Source of the DNA: Spirulina sp. CCY15215
Lineage (GTDB): Bacteria > Cyanobacteriota > Cyanobacteriia > Cyanobacteriales > Spirulinaceae
Direction: 5' to 3'
NCBI RefSeq assembly: GCF_016888125.1
Contig: NZ_JACSWA010000595.1
Coordinates: forward strand, 1 to 59,562
DNA: 59,562 bases
This document shows positions 16,890 through 25,525 of this stretch, piece by piece. The notes below the pieces were generated by a model. It did no database searches and had not been told where the DNA came from. It saw only the letters and a program-made list of their open reading frames with translations. Each line of letters begins with the position of its first letter. The first letter of the stretch is position 1. The position numbers and the translations under genes are program-made.

Positions 16890-17882
16890 TTAGCCGAAAA
16901 CATCCTGTAACCTCAAAACGAGATTATCTTGATTCGTAACTTGAAATTTCCAGAATTGACTATCACTTTGACTCTGTTTATCTTCGCGATCGAGAATGAC
17001 TAAAAATCCATGAGATGGCGGAATTGAGAGTCGTTTACAATGATTGGAGAATTTCTTGAAATGCGCGTTAGCATCTCCCCCAGTTTTACATTCAATTAAG
17101 AACAATTTGCCACTAACCCACAACACCAAATCTAACTCAAAACGATCGCCATTGGTAAACTTGACAATCGGATTCATCAGGTAAGAATACGGTAACTTGA
17201 GTTCATCAAACAGCCGACAAATGCGATCGCAGATAAATCGTTCAAACCATTGACCCATAAAAAAGTGACGAACATCAGATCGATCTTGAATCTTGGCAGA
17301 AATAGTTTTATTGTCTTTGTTATATCTGTAAGAAGATAACAAAGTATCCTTGTTCAATCCATAACAAAAGCGAGTTAAAGTTTGGATTTGCAGTTGGGTG
17401 GGATTTTTGCGGAATTGATAGTAAACACCGCGATTATTCGCAATTGCATACTTGATCGTTTTCAGTAACGGAGTCAGTAAAAGAGTACCATTTTCATGGG
17501 CGAGGTTTTCCCCGAGATAAATAGCGTGCTTATCAAAAATTGGGTCAACATCGGGATTAGCAGAACGAATGTTCTCTACAGCAATCTGCCGACTCTCCAA
17601 GCAAGCGATCGCTTTCTCCGAACCCAGAGCCGTGCAGGGATTACGAAGACGCGATACAGTTGCTTCCTCGGTTTGCTGATCCCACTCTTTTTCCCCCGAC
17701 TCCAGATCGTCATCTGACAGTTGACTGCGACGTTTAGTGAGGATAACCGAGCTTGCACTTGCACTTAAACCAGCACCGATGACGATAGCTTGAGGATTTT
17801 GAGGCATCAGTACAGAGATTCCCCCACCAATAGCAACGGTTAAAAAACCAATTGCTAAACTATCTGCGAACCACTTTGACAT
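16890..17882 (-). CDS. Membrane-anchored PD-(D/E)XK nuclease-like protein
   Basis: A 330-residue protein I cannot place in a named family. Two N-terminal hydrophobic stretches (~8-26 and ~30-49, ending in KRR) suggest a hairpin membrane anchor. A charged linker and an all-alpha-looking middle follow. At ~225-300 there is GQWFERFICDRI, then FELDLVLWVSGKLFLIECKTG, i.e. an upstream Glu, an Asp, and an ExK motif after a hydrophobic strand. That is the layout of restriction-endonuclease-fold (PD-(D/E)XK) domains, and it resembles the nuclease half of DUF1887/Card1-type proteins, though no CARF domain is obvious. The gene stands alone, convergent with gyrA. The nuclease call is motif-based inference. 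Confidence 0.55.
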   Translation of the reverse strand: MSKWFADSLAIGFLTVAIGGGISVLMPQNPQAIVIGAGLSASASSVILTKRRSQLSDDDLESGEKEWDQQTEEATVSRLRNPCTALGSEKAIACLESRQIAVENIRSANPDVDPIFDKHAIYLGENLAHENGTLLLTPLLKTIKYAIANNRGVYYQFRKNPTQLQIQTLTRFCYGLNKDTLLSSYRYNKDNKTISAKIQDRSDVRHFFMGQWFERFICDRICRLFDELKLPYSYLMNPIVKFTNGDRFELDLVLWVSGKLFLIECKTGGDANAHFKKFSNHCKRLSIPPSHGFLVILDREDKQSQSDSQFWKFQVTNQDNLVLRLQDVFG

Positions 17883-18076
17883 AACATGACCTCCAGCGCT
17901 AATTATTCATTCGTCTGTTGGATACACGAAAGGCGATCTAACGGGACATTTTCTTTGCTTCTTTGATTTATAGTTGCGATCGCCTTCCCTCTTACTTCGT
18001 AAATCTCAACAAGATTTTATGTAATATTTCCATAATTGTTACAAAAATTTATATTCTCTAAGGATTCTTTAGATTT

Positions 18077-19801
18077 TTAGTTATTCAAGGGGAGGGTGGA
18101 AAGCGGTATAGTAAATGTGACTGTCGAACCTAAATTTTCACCCATACTAAAAAAGTTGATTTTTCCTCCCATCAGTTCAACAAGGGTTTGAGAAATTGAC
18201 AATCCTAATCCCGTTCCTCCATAAGATTTAGTTCGACCGCCATCGACTTGAGCAAACTTTTGAAATAGGGTATCTTGTTTATCTAAAGGAACACCAATTC
18301 CCGTATCAGCAACGCGAATCCTCGCTATTCCAGGACATTCGCGATCGTTAACTGCAACTTTTTTACTGGTAATATCAACATCGATGGTTACACCTCCTTC
18401 ATGGGTGAATTTAATCGCATTACCGACTAAATTCAAGAGAACTTGCAAGAGACGTTGATAGCTTCCATAAAGAAAAATAGGCTCTTGAGTTTCGGGGAGT
18501 TGAATCTCAAAACTTAACCCTTGTTTTTCAGCCAAGGGTCTCATTTTTTTGTCTAAATCAATAAAAGTATTATTGAGAGAAAATTCATCAAAATTCACCT
18601 CCATTTTCCCAGCTTCAATTCTGGCCAGATCGAGAACATCATTAATGAGATTGAGCAAATGCAGCGCTGATTTATGAGCCTGTTCGACAAATTCTCGCTC
18701 TTCTTCTGGATCGTCTGCCATATCGTCCAAAACGAATTTAAGGAAATTAATAATTCCATTAAGCGGTGTTCTTAACTCATGGGAAGTACCCGCTAAAAAT
18801 TCACTTTTGAGACGAGAGGCTTCGGCTGCTTCTTCGCTGGCTTGTTTGGCTTGCTTGTAGAGATTAGCATGAGCGATCGCAATCCCCATTAGATCAGCTA
18901 ACTCCCGCATGAGTTCGATTTCGACATCGTTCCAACGACGATGGCGATCGCATTGTTGCAAGCAGATCAAAGCATTGCGTTTATTTTGGTAAAAAGCAGA
19001 GACTACTAAGACCGATTTTTGCTCAAAAGGCGATGTTTCAACGCAATCTACGGCGATCGGTTCATCGGTTTGCAGTGCTTGTTGCAAATAGGGTTCTAAA
19101 CGAATATCTAATCGTTCTCCTAACAGGGATTTAAAGGGTTTTTTACAATATTCTGTTTCTACCTTTAAAACTTTCGTATTGGGATGACAGGAAATCATCA
19201 AAACTCGAGATACCTCTAATTCTTGCCCTAATTTACGAGCGGTTTCAGTCCAAATTGTTTCTGCATCTAAGGTAATTCTCAGAGTGCGAGAAATTTGCGA
19301 AAGTAAATTTTGATAGGGATTGCGGTGAATATTGCGAGCAACTTGAGTGATAAATTCTTGATAATTATCTTCCGGTATTGTTTGGGATCTGTTTTGGGAT
19401 AACTGGGGAGACTTGGCGATCGCATTTTTGTCAAGCAGAGAACCTATAACCAAAACAGAGGTGATGGGATGTTCCGATTGCAAAATTGGAGTGATGGATA
19501 GTTCAAAGGGTAATGATTCCTCTTTCCAGACAAAAAAACAATAAAAATTCTGAGGTCTTCTCTTTTCCACTACCTGCATCAAGGTTTCCTGATAGCTTTC
19601 TGCATCACTGGGAGTAAACAGATCTCGCCAATGATGACCAATGATTTGTTCGGGATTTAAACCATGTTCTTGAGCAAATTTCCAGTAAAAAGAAAGATAT
19701 TTACCCGAAATATCTTGAGTAAATATCAATTCCGCTCCCAAATCCTGCCAATTCAAGGAATGGATCGATGTTGCAGCAGCGTTCATTTCGATAGACCCCA
19801 T
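18077..19801 (-). CDS. PAS-GAF sensor histidine kinase
   Basis: A 574-residue cytoplasmic histidine kinase. Order: PAS domain (~18-130), GAF domain (~170-325), short coiled coil, HisKA with the phospho-accepting histidine in GTSHELRTPLNG (~345), then HATPase_c with N box NLVGNAIKFT, G1 box DTGIGVP and G2 box GGTGLGLS. No transmembrane segment and no receiver domain. The GAF domain has no obvious Cys-His bilin attachment motif, so a phytochrome-like chromophore is not supported. The ATG at 19801 is preferred over a TTG two codons upstream. The partner response regulator is not adjacent. The ligand is unknown. Confidence 0.9.
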   Translation of the reverse strand: MGSIEMNAAATSIHSLNWQDLGAELIFTQDISGKYLSFYWKFAQEHGLNPEQIIGHHWRDLFTPSDAESYQETLMQVVEKRRPQNFYCFFVWKEESLPFELSITPILQSEHPITSVLVIGSLLDKNAIAKSPQLSQNRSQTIPEDNYQEFITQVARNIHRNPYQNLLSQISRTLRITLDAETIWTETARKLGQELEVSRVLMISCHPNTKVLKVETEYCKKPFKSLLGERLDIRLEPYLQQALQTDEPIAVDCVETSPFEQKSVLVVSAFYQNKRNALICLQQCDRHRRWNDVEIELMRELADLMGIAIAHANLYKQAKQASEEAAEASRLKSEFLAGTSHELRTPLNGIINFLKFVLDDMADDPEEEREFVEQAHKSALHLLNLINDVLDLARIEAGKMEVNFDEFSLNNTFIDLDKKMRPLAEKQGLSFEIQLPETQEPIFLYGSYQRLLQVLLNLVGNAIKFTHEGGVTIDVDITSKKVAVNDRECPGIARIRVADTGIGVPLDKQDTLFQKFAQVDGGRTKSYGGTGLGLSISQTLVELMGGKINFFSMGENLGSTVTFTIPLSTLPLNN

Positions 19802-19837
19802 AAGCAACTCAGAAATTAATCGTACACCCCATTCTCA

Positions 19838-20068
19838 TCAATCGTTCCATTCTCCTCGGGGGGGAACGGGAGGATTGCGTCTAAACGTTCGGGTCAGTTC
19901 GTCATCTTGCTCTCGTTCCCCTCGCAACCATTGTTTGATTGCGGTTTCAATAATGCGGCTGGGATCGTTACTCAGGTGCTTGAGTTGGTCGAGTAAATCT
20001 GAATCGAGACGGATGGAAACTTCAACTTTCTCCGCAAGACGCTGAGAGGGGGTTGCATTTTCACTCAT
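19838..20068 (-). CDS. Small ribbon-helix-helix (CopG-like) protein
   Basis: A 76-residue protein with an N-terminal-to-central VEVSIRLDSDLLDQLKHL strand-helix and a second helix SRIIETAIKQWLRGE, the pattern of RHH DNA-binding proteins. The C terminus is Pro/Arg-rich. It lies 36 bp upstream of the histidine kinase on the same strand, so the two may be co-transcribed. No toxin gene is adjacent, so an antitoxin role is not supported; a small transcription factor is the simpler reading. Confidence 0.75.
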   Translation of the reverse strand: MSENATPSQRLAEKVEVSIRLDSDLLDQLKHLSNDPSRIIETAIKQWLRGEREQDDELTRTFRRNPPVPPRGEWND

Positions 20069-20179
20069 GGCGTTTTCCTTATGCCTGTTTAATAATTTTG
20101 CAGTCTATTATTATATTACCCGATCGCTCCAGAGAAACGGAGGAAGGCAAAATGCTGTTTGCATTACTGTTAATTTTTA

Positions 20180-20207
20180 AGTATTAAACTTGACAAAGTT
20201 TAGTATT
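20180..20207 (-). terminator. Possible terminator after dnaX
   Basis: A 12-bp stem (AGTATTAAACTT against AAGTTTAGTATT, two non-Watson-Crick positions) with loop GACA starts 17 bp beyond the dnaX stop codon. No clear U-tract follows, so termination efficiency is uncertain. Confidence 0.4.
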
Positions 20208-20224
20208 TATGATAGTTCCTTGTG

Positions 20225-22207
20225 CTATCTATCGAAGTTTTTAAAAAAGTCTACCTCTAAATCTAGAACTTCTCCTTCAAATATACTAGCAAATTCATTG
20301 GCGGCTAATAAGGTTTCGCTTTCTTCTTCTTCTTTTGGTTCTACGATCGCGGATTCTGGTGGAGAATCTATTCTAGAAGCAGGAGTGCGATCGCTATTTT
20401 TCTTAGCATCTATTTTTTCTCTAACTGGGGATGCGGGGGATTTTTTAATGCTGGTGCTTTGGGAATTGGCGATCGCTGTTTCTTTAACTGCACTATTTTG
20501 AGAACTTAAGTTCGATCTAACTTCAGGATTGGGTTTGGCGATCGCTGTAGTTGCTGAAAATGGAGATTGAGTTGGGGTAATATTCTCATTAGGTTTGGCG
20601 ATCGCCCTAGAATTAGATTCTATTTTAGGAGATTTGTTTTTTTTTTCTGTTTGAATTTTTACTTTAATTTTTTGTTGCCAAACTTGTTCAAATGCTGCTT
20701 CAATTTGGGGGATTTTTGTTTGAGCAAGTTTGAGTAAGTTGGGCTGGTTCATCCCTAAGTAGGCGATAGATTCATCAATATCAAAATCTATTAAAACACA
20801 GCTTTGTTTAATTAATGCGCGTGAGGCTGGAGGTTCAATTGTTTGTAGGACTTTTTGCCAACTTTCCTCAACTCTTTTTTGAAATCGTTCTTCATTTGAT
20901 AATGCTTGTCTGGGTGCAGAATTTGATACTGTTTGCGAAGGTTCTTGCACTGTAGAAAATGGTGACTTTTCCGTAGTGGGTTGAGGTTGAGAAATTTCTG
21001 GTTTGGGTTGAGATGTAGTAGGTACTTGGGTTGTTTGATTAGGGGCTATTCTAGTTTGATTTGATGTTGATTGTACGCTAGATTGAGTTGCAGTATTATT
21101 GGGCAAAAATACCGCGATCGCGCTAGGTAAGAGTCCCAATAAGGTCACTTCTAACCATAACCGAGGTTGAGTTGTATTTTTAATTTGGACTTCACTTTCT
21201 TTGAGTTTTTGCTGTCCCTGCAAAATTACAGCAATATCCCATTGTTTCGCTTCTTGGCACAATTCTTGCCAAGTTGGAGTTGTTACAGCAACCAGATCGC
21301 TACGTTGAGGAGATGTTTTGGCAATCAATAAATTGAGATAAAATGTAGCTAAATTTTGCAGCACAATCAAAGGTTCTCTACCTCGATCCATTAAATGCCG
21401 ACATTGTTCGATAACTGCTTCAGGATTGTCAGAATGAATTGCTTTTAATAATACTAATAAATCTCGTTCGGGAACGGCTCCAACTAAATCCCAAACTTTT
21501 TCCACTGTAACTTGGTCTGGAATCAAACTCAATTGATCTAATAAACTTTCTGCATCTCTCAAGCCTCCATTGGCAATTTGTGCCACAAGAGTTACAGCAT
21601 CACTAGCAATATTAATATCTTCCTTTACTGCAATATAAGTTAAATGCTTAACCATTGATTCGAGAGGAATGCGTCTAAAATCAAAACGCTGACAGCGAGA
21701 AATAATAGTATTTAAAACCCGTTGTGGATCTGTCGTCGCTAAAACAAAAATAACCCGATTTGGCGGCTCTTCTAGTGTTTTTAAAAGAGCGTTAAATGCG
21801 GGGGTACTTAACATATGGCATTCATCAATAACATAAACTTTATAACGACATTGAACTGGGGCAAATTGAGCGCGTTCGATGATTTCTCGAATATTATCAA
21901 CCCCAGTATTACTCGCGGCATCAATTTCAATAACATCCATCGCTGAACCTCGAGCAATTTGCCGACAAACATCACATTTTCCACAAGGATTGGGGGTAGG
22001 TCGATCGCTTTGCAAACAGTTCAAAGATTTTGATAAAATTCGCGCTGAGGAGGTTTTTCCTGTCCCTCTCGGTCCCGTAAAAAGGTATGCAGGGGCAATA
22101 CGATCGCTGTCCAAAGCATTCGTTAAAGTCTGCGCGATCGCCTCCTGTCCCACCAATTCGACAAACTTCTGGGGACGATATTTATGATGTAGGGGTTCGT
22201 AAGACAT
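20225..22207 (-). CDS. dnaX: DNA polymerase III subunit gamma/tau
   Basis: A 660-residue clamp-loader ATPase. Residues 1-~220 hold the AAA+ core: Walker A GPRGTGKTSS (45-54), zinc-binding cysteines at 64, 75, 78 and 81, Walker B VIDECHML, and sensor LATTDP. Domain III and a long Pro/Gln/Ser-rich, low-complexity tau-like C-terminal region follow. The Walker A is uninterrupted, so the dnaX intein known from some cyanobacteria is absent here. Start MSYEPLHHKYRP is the usual cyanobacterial N terminus. No internal frameshift site producing a short gamma form was recognised. Confidence 0.95.
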   Translation of the reverse strand: MSYEPLHHKYRPQKFVELVGQEAIAQTLTNALDSDRIAPAYLFTGPRGTGKTSSARILSKSLNCLQSDRPTPNPCGKCDVCRQIARGSAMDVIEIDAASNTGVDNIREIIERAQFAPVQCRYKVYVIDECHMLSTPAFNALLKTLEEPPNRVIFVLATTDPQRVLNTIISRCQRFDFRRIPLESMVKHLTYIAVKEDINIASDAVTLVAQIANGGLRDAESLLDQLSLIPDQVTVEKVWDLVGAVPERDLLVLLKAIHSDNPEAVIEQCRHLMDRGREPLIVLQNLATFYLNLLIAKTSPQRSDLVAVTTPTWQELCQEAKQWDIAVILQGQQKLKESEVQIKNTTQPRLWLEVTLLGLLPSAIAVFLPNNTATQSSVQSTSNQTRIAPNQTTQVPTTSQPKPEISQPQPTTEKSPFSTVQEPSQTVSNSAPRQALSNEERFQKRVEESWQKVLQTIEPPASRALIKQSCVLIDFDIDESIAYLGMNQPNLLKLAQTKIPQIEAAFEQVWQQKIKVKIQTEKKNKSPKIESNSRAIAKPNENITPTQSPFSATTAIAKPNPEVRSNLSSQNSAVKETAIANSQSTSIKKSPASPVREKIDAKKNSDRTPASRIDSPPESAIVEPKEEEESETLLAANEFASIFEGEVLDLEVDFFKNFDR

Positions 22208-22295
22208 GGAATTGCTAAAAAGGGCGATCGCCGATGGAAAACTTAATTTTTATTGTAAAACGTTATTGTTCTTTTATCAGAATATTTGTACTTAC

Positions 22296-23522
22296 TCAGA
22301 CTAACATCACGCAAACCTTTTCTCCTGCCGCGATCGCCGTTTCCCCCACAGGAACGATGGCCAGCCCGTTTGTTTGAGCTAAATTCATTAAATTACCCGA
22401 ACTGCGATCGCCTTCAGCCAGAGAAAATTCATAGCCCCCGTTTATAATATCCCAACGTCCCCAAAGATAGGTTTCCCGCGTGCCACTGGCGCTTAAATCG
22501 TGACGCGATCGCGCCATCACAAACTTCGGTTGCCAATCTCCCCCCAGTCCCGATAATTTCTTTAAGGCAGGTTGAACGAATCGCCAACAACTCACCAAAG
22601 CGGAAACGGGGTTTCCTGGAATACCAAAATACAAACAAGTGCGCTTTTCTTGCTCAAATGTTGCCACAGTGAGGGGTTTTCCCGGTTTAACTGCGACGCT
22701 GCGAATATAAATTTTCCCGCCCAATTTCGCCAAAATCTCCTCAATGTAGTCATATTCTCCTACGGAAACCCCTCCCGTGGAAAGCACTAGATCCGCATCG
22801 GCGATCGCCTTTTTTATCGTCGCTTCTAGGTCTTCTGGGCGATCGCGGACAATGCCGAGAGGGACGGGAATGGCTCCTAAATCCGAGACAAAAGCTCTCA
22901 GGGCATACTGATTAGAATCTACAATTTGCCCCGGTTGTAGGGCATTTCCGGGGGCAATCAACTCGTTTCCCGTGGAGAAGATAGCCACCCGAGGGCGACG
23001 ATAAACCGAAAACTGGGTGCATTGTGCTGTCGCTAAAACGGCGATTTCCGGCGCACCGATGGCAATTCCCGACCCCAAAAGGGCGTTTCCCGACTGATAA
23101 AATGCCCCTTTGTGACGGACAAATTCGCGATCGCCAGGTGCCTGCAAAATCGTGACGCGATCGCCGTCTCGCTGGGTATTTTCCTGCATAACAATGGTAT
23201 CAGCACCTTGAGGCATTACCGCCCCGGTAAAGATTCGCGCTGCTTCTCCTGACGCGATCGTTTTTTGGGGTTGAATTCCGGCGGGAATTTCTTCAATAAT
23301 TCTTAATATCTTAGGATTAGCGCGATCGCACCCTCGCAGGTCTTCATAACGCACCGCGTAACCATCCATTGCAGAGTTATCCCAATAGGGAAAATCGAGG
23401 GGACTGCTGACGGGATGAGCTAAAATGCGTCTGCTGGCATTTTCTAAAGTAACTGTCTCAATCTTTTCTAAAGGTTGTACGAGGTCGAGAATAATTGCTT
23501 CGGCTTCGGATACAGATAGCAT
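22296..23522 (-). CDS. moeA: Molybdopterin molybdenumtransferase MoeA
   Basis: A 408-residue MoeA, which inserts molybdate into adenylylated molybdopterin to complete molybdenum cofactor. Family segments are present in order: PYWDNSAMDGYA, GAVMPQGADTIVMQE, STGNEL, DSNQYAL, TGGVSVGEYDY and FGIPGNPVSALV. The ATG at 23522 (MLSVSEAEA) is preferred to a TTG four codons upstream. Other Mo-cofactor genes are not in the window. The gap upstream carries the MITE-like element, so its promoter may be affected by that insertion. Confidence 0.95.
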   Translation of the reverse strand: MLSVSEAEAIILDLVQPLEKIETVTLENASRRILAHPVSSPLDFPYWDNSAMDGYAVRYEDLRGCDRANPKILRIIEEIPAGIQPQKTIASGEAARIFTGAVMPQGADTIVMQENTQRDGDRVTILQAPGDREFVRHKGAFYQSGNALLGSGIAIGAPEIAVLATAQCTQFSVYRRPRVAIFSTGNELIAPGNALQPGQIVDSNQYALRAFVSDLGAIPVPLGIVRDRPEDLEATIKKAIADADLVLSTGGVSVGEYDYIEEILAKLGGKIYIRSVAVKPGKPLTVATFEQEKRTCLYFGIPGNPVSALVSCWRFVQPALKKLSGLGGDWQPKFVMARSRHDLSASGTRETYLWGRWDIINGGYEFSLAEGDRSSGNLMNLAQTNGLAIVPVGETAIAAGEKVCVMLV

Positions 23523-23586
23523 TTTATTGAACAAGTATTAGGGAAGAGGCAACAGGGAACTCCGGGTTTTATAATGGCATAAAGTG

Positions 23587-23673
23587 GGACTTACGCATTA
23601 ACGGGCAAGATGCCCGCACTACCATAACCAGAGAATACAGTGGGAGTGTCTCGCTCCCTAGCTGCGTAAATCC
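23587..23673. mobile_element. MITE-like element with terminal inverted repeats
   Basis: An 87-bp element bounded by GGACTTACGCA (23587-23597) and its near-exact inverted copy TGCGTAAATCC (23663-23673, one mismatch). It holds two hairpins, CGGGCA/TGCCCG at 23602-23616 and GGGAG/CTCCC at 23642-23658. The decamer ATAAAGTGGG is present on both sides (23579-23588 and 23676-23685), consistent with a target duplication although it overlaps the left end by two bases. There is no coding capacity. It sits just upstream of the HugZ-type gene's start codon. Confidence 0.7.
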
Positions 23674-23696
23674 TAATAAAGTGGGTTTTTATATCT

Positions 23697-24185
23697 ATGA
23701 CTCAAATTGAACAAGTTCAAATTGCCTATCAAGAGTTTTGCGATCGCGTCCGTAGCGTTATTTTAAGTACCGTCAGTAAAGAAGGTGTTCCTAATGCGAG
23801 TTATGCCCCTTTTGTCATGGATGAACAGCAAAATATTTACTTCTTTGCCAGTGGTTTAGCCCTACATACTCAAAATTTAAAGGATAATTCCCAAGTAAGT
23901 ATTCTTTTTATCGAAGATGAAAGCAAATGCGAAGATATTTTTGCTCGTCCTCGTTTGAGTTTAAATTGTCAAGCAACATTTATGGAGAGAGAAACAGAAA
24001 CATGGCAGCAAATTGGCGATCGCTTTGAGGAAAGATTCGGTGAAACTATCCAGATTCTCCGCAGTTTACCAGATTTTCGCATTGTTAAGTTAACCCCTCG
24101 CGATGGTCGTTTTGTTCTCGGTTTTGGTCGAGTTTATCGCGTTAGTCGAGAAGATGGTGATACTCTTACTCTCATCACCGGCTAG
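23697..24185 (+). CDS. HugZ-type pyridoxamine 5'-phosphate oxidase-fold protein
   Basis: A 162-residue split-barrel protein of the PNPOx/HugZ group, whose members bind flavin or heme; HugZ takes part in heme use. Supporting segments are the opening helix YQEFCDRVRSVILSTVS, the PNASYAPFV strand, YFFASGLALHTQNL and the C-terminal GRFVLGFGRVYRV typical of HugZ-like proteins. Length is normal for short cyanobacterial members. The start codon lies only 11 bp after a flanking repeat of the MITE-like element, so the native promoter and ribosome-binding site were probably replaced or displaced by it. Confidence 0.82.
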   Translation: MTQIEQVQIAYQEFCDRVRSVILSTVSKEGVPNASYAPFVMDEQQNIYFFASGLALHTQNLKDNSQVSILFIEDESKCEDIFARPRLSLNCQATFMERETETWQQIGDRFEERFGETIQILRSLPDFRIVKLTPRDGRFVLGFGRVYRVSREDGDTLTLITG

Positions 24186-24340
24186 ATATCCCAAGGATTT
24201 CAGTCCCCGTCTCATACAAAAAACCCCTTGAAGATTAGGGTTATCGCGATCGCACTTGTGGGTAAAATTTCTGTGCGGTCGTGGGGCGTATTTTAATGTA
24301 AAATTAAATCCTTGAGTGTATTATCCGATCGCGTTTGGCA

Positions 24341-25513
24341 ATGACTACGTTTGAAATCATCTGTTTAGCCAATTCCTTAAAACATGGTGGACGGTGTATT
24401 GCAGGGTTTAAAACTGATGGTTCGGGATGGCTTAGACCTGTTTCCTCTCAAACTGATGGAACGCTCTATCAGGAGCATTATACCTTGAGCAATGGACAAG
24501 AACCCGAGCTTTTTAATATTCTTAGAATTGAATGCGATCGCCCTCATTCTCGCATTCATCAACCGGAAAACTGGATCGTCAGCGATCGCCCCTGGCAATT
24601 TATGGGTTGGCCGACAACCGACCAGTTAAATAAACTGCTGAAACCAGAAATTCAAAAGATAAACTATTCTTTCTCATTATTAGGGAATCAAGGCGATCGC
24701 CTTGAATTAGAATTATTACAGGATAATCCTGCTTGCGCTTCACTTTGTTTATTAAAACCCAAAAAACTCCTCTGGAAAATCTCAACATTTTCCCGCAGAA
24801 GAAGATATCGCGCTATCTTTAATTGCAACGGAACTCAATATAATTTAGGGATTACCGATCCCCATTGGAAAAACCTCTTAGATCGACTCGATGACGGTGA
24901 ATATACCTGTGAACAAGCAATTACAGCCTTAGCTTTAAAGGATTTCGATCCCACCAAGTTTTTGTTAACCATTAGTTTAAGCGAACCTTTCCAATATTCT
25001 CAGGAAGAACCGCTTTGTTGTTTTAAATTAGTGGCTGCTGTTGTTAATACTGCTTATGTGAAAAGTTTCCTAAATTCCCCAGAAAAACAAGTTAATACTA
25101 ATTATCATTCTAGCATTCTCAACGACAAAATAGAAACCCATTCCAATGCAAACTTATTACCCGTCAAACGTTGTATCCGTAAAGCCGTCCAAAACTGTTG
25201 GGATTCGTATTCAGAAGAGAGGCGATCGCTACAAGATTTACGCCAAACTTTACAAAATTTATTAAAACAGACCTTAGATGATTTTGAAAAAGATTTACAT
25301 TGTGCTGATATCGCTGAATCTTCCTATAGCGATCGCCTAGATAAAATCCGCAAAAAATATCCTAAAGCCTATACAAAATGGACAACTGAGGAAGATGAAG
25401 AACTTGGCATTCTTTTTAACAATGGCATGAGTATTAAGGACTTAGCCAAGCATTTTCAACGACAACCCAGCGCAATGCGATCGCGTCTACAAAAACTTGA
25501 TTTAATAGAATAA
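24341..25513 (+). CDS. Dual OB-domain protein with C-terminal SANT/Myb-like helix-turn-helix
   Basis: A 390-residue protein. The N-terminal half opens with EIICLANSLKHGGRCIAG followed by GWLRPVS, which I recognise as the dual OB-containing domain seen in many uncharacterised prokaryotic proteins. The middle is not recognised. The last ~45 residues (KWTTEEDEELGILFNNG, then SIKDLAKHFQRQPSAMRSRL) form a SANT/Myb-like three-helix unit of the kind found at the ends of bacterial helicases and nucleases. Together these suggest nucleic-acid binding. The ATG at 24341 is preferred over a TTG two codons upstream. The gene is followed by convergent asnB after 12 bp and has no obvious partner. Confidence 0.65.
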   Translation: MTTFEIICLANSLKHGGRCIAGFKTDGSGWLRPVSSQTDGTLYQEHYTLSNGQEPELFNILRIECDRPHSRIHQPENWIVSDRPWQFMGWPTTDQLNKLLKPEIQKINYSFSLLGNQGDRLELELLQDNPACASLCLLKPKKLLWKISTFSRRRRYRAIFNCNGTQYNLGITDPHWKNLLDRLDDGEYTCEQAITALALKDFDPTKFLLTISLSEPFQYSQEEPLCCFKLVAAVVNTAYVKSFLNSPEKQVNTNYHSSILNDKIETHSNANLLPVKRCIRKAVQNCWDSYSEERRSLQDLRQTLQNLLKQTLDDFEKDLHCADIAESSYSDRLDKIRKKYPKAYTKWTTEEDEELGILFNNGMSIKDLAKHFQRQPSAMRSRLQKLDLIE

Positions 25514-25525
25514 CAAGTTTTTGTT

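Noticed and set aside
20225-22207. DnaX intein, known in some cyanobacteria
   Set aside because: The Walker A and surrounding AAA+ motifs are continuous; length fits an intein-free protein.
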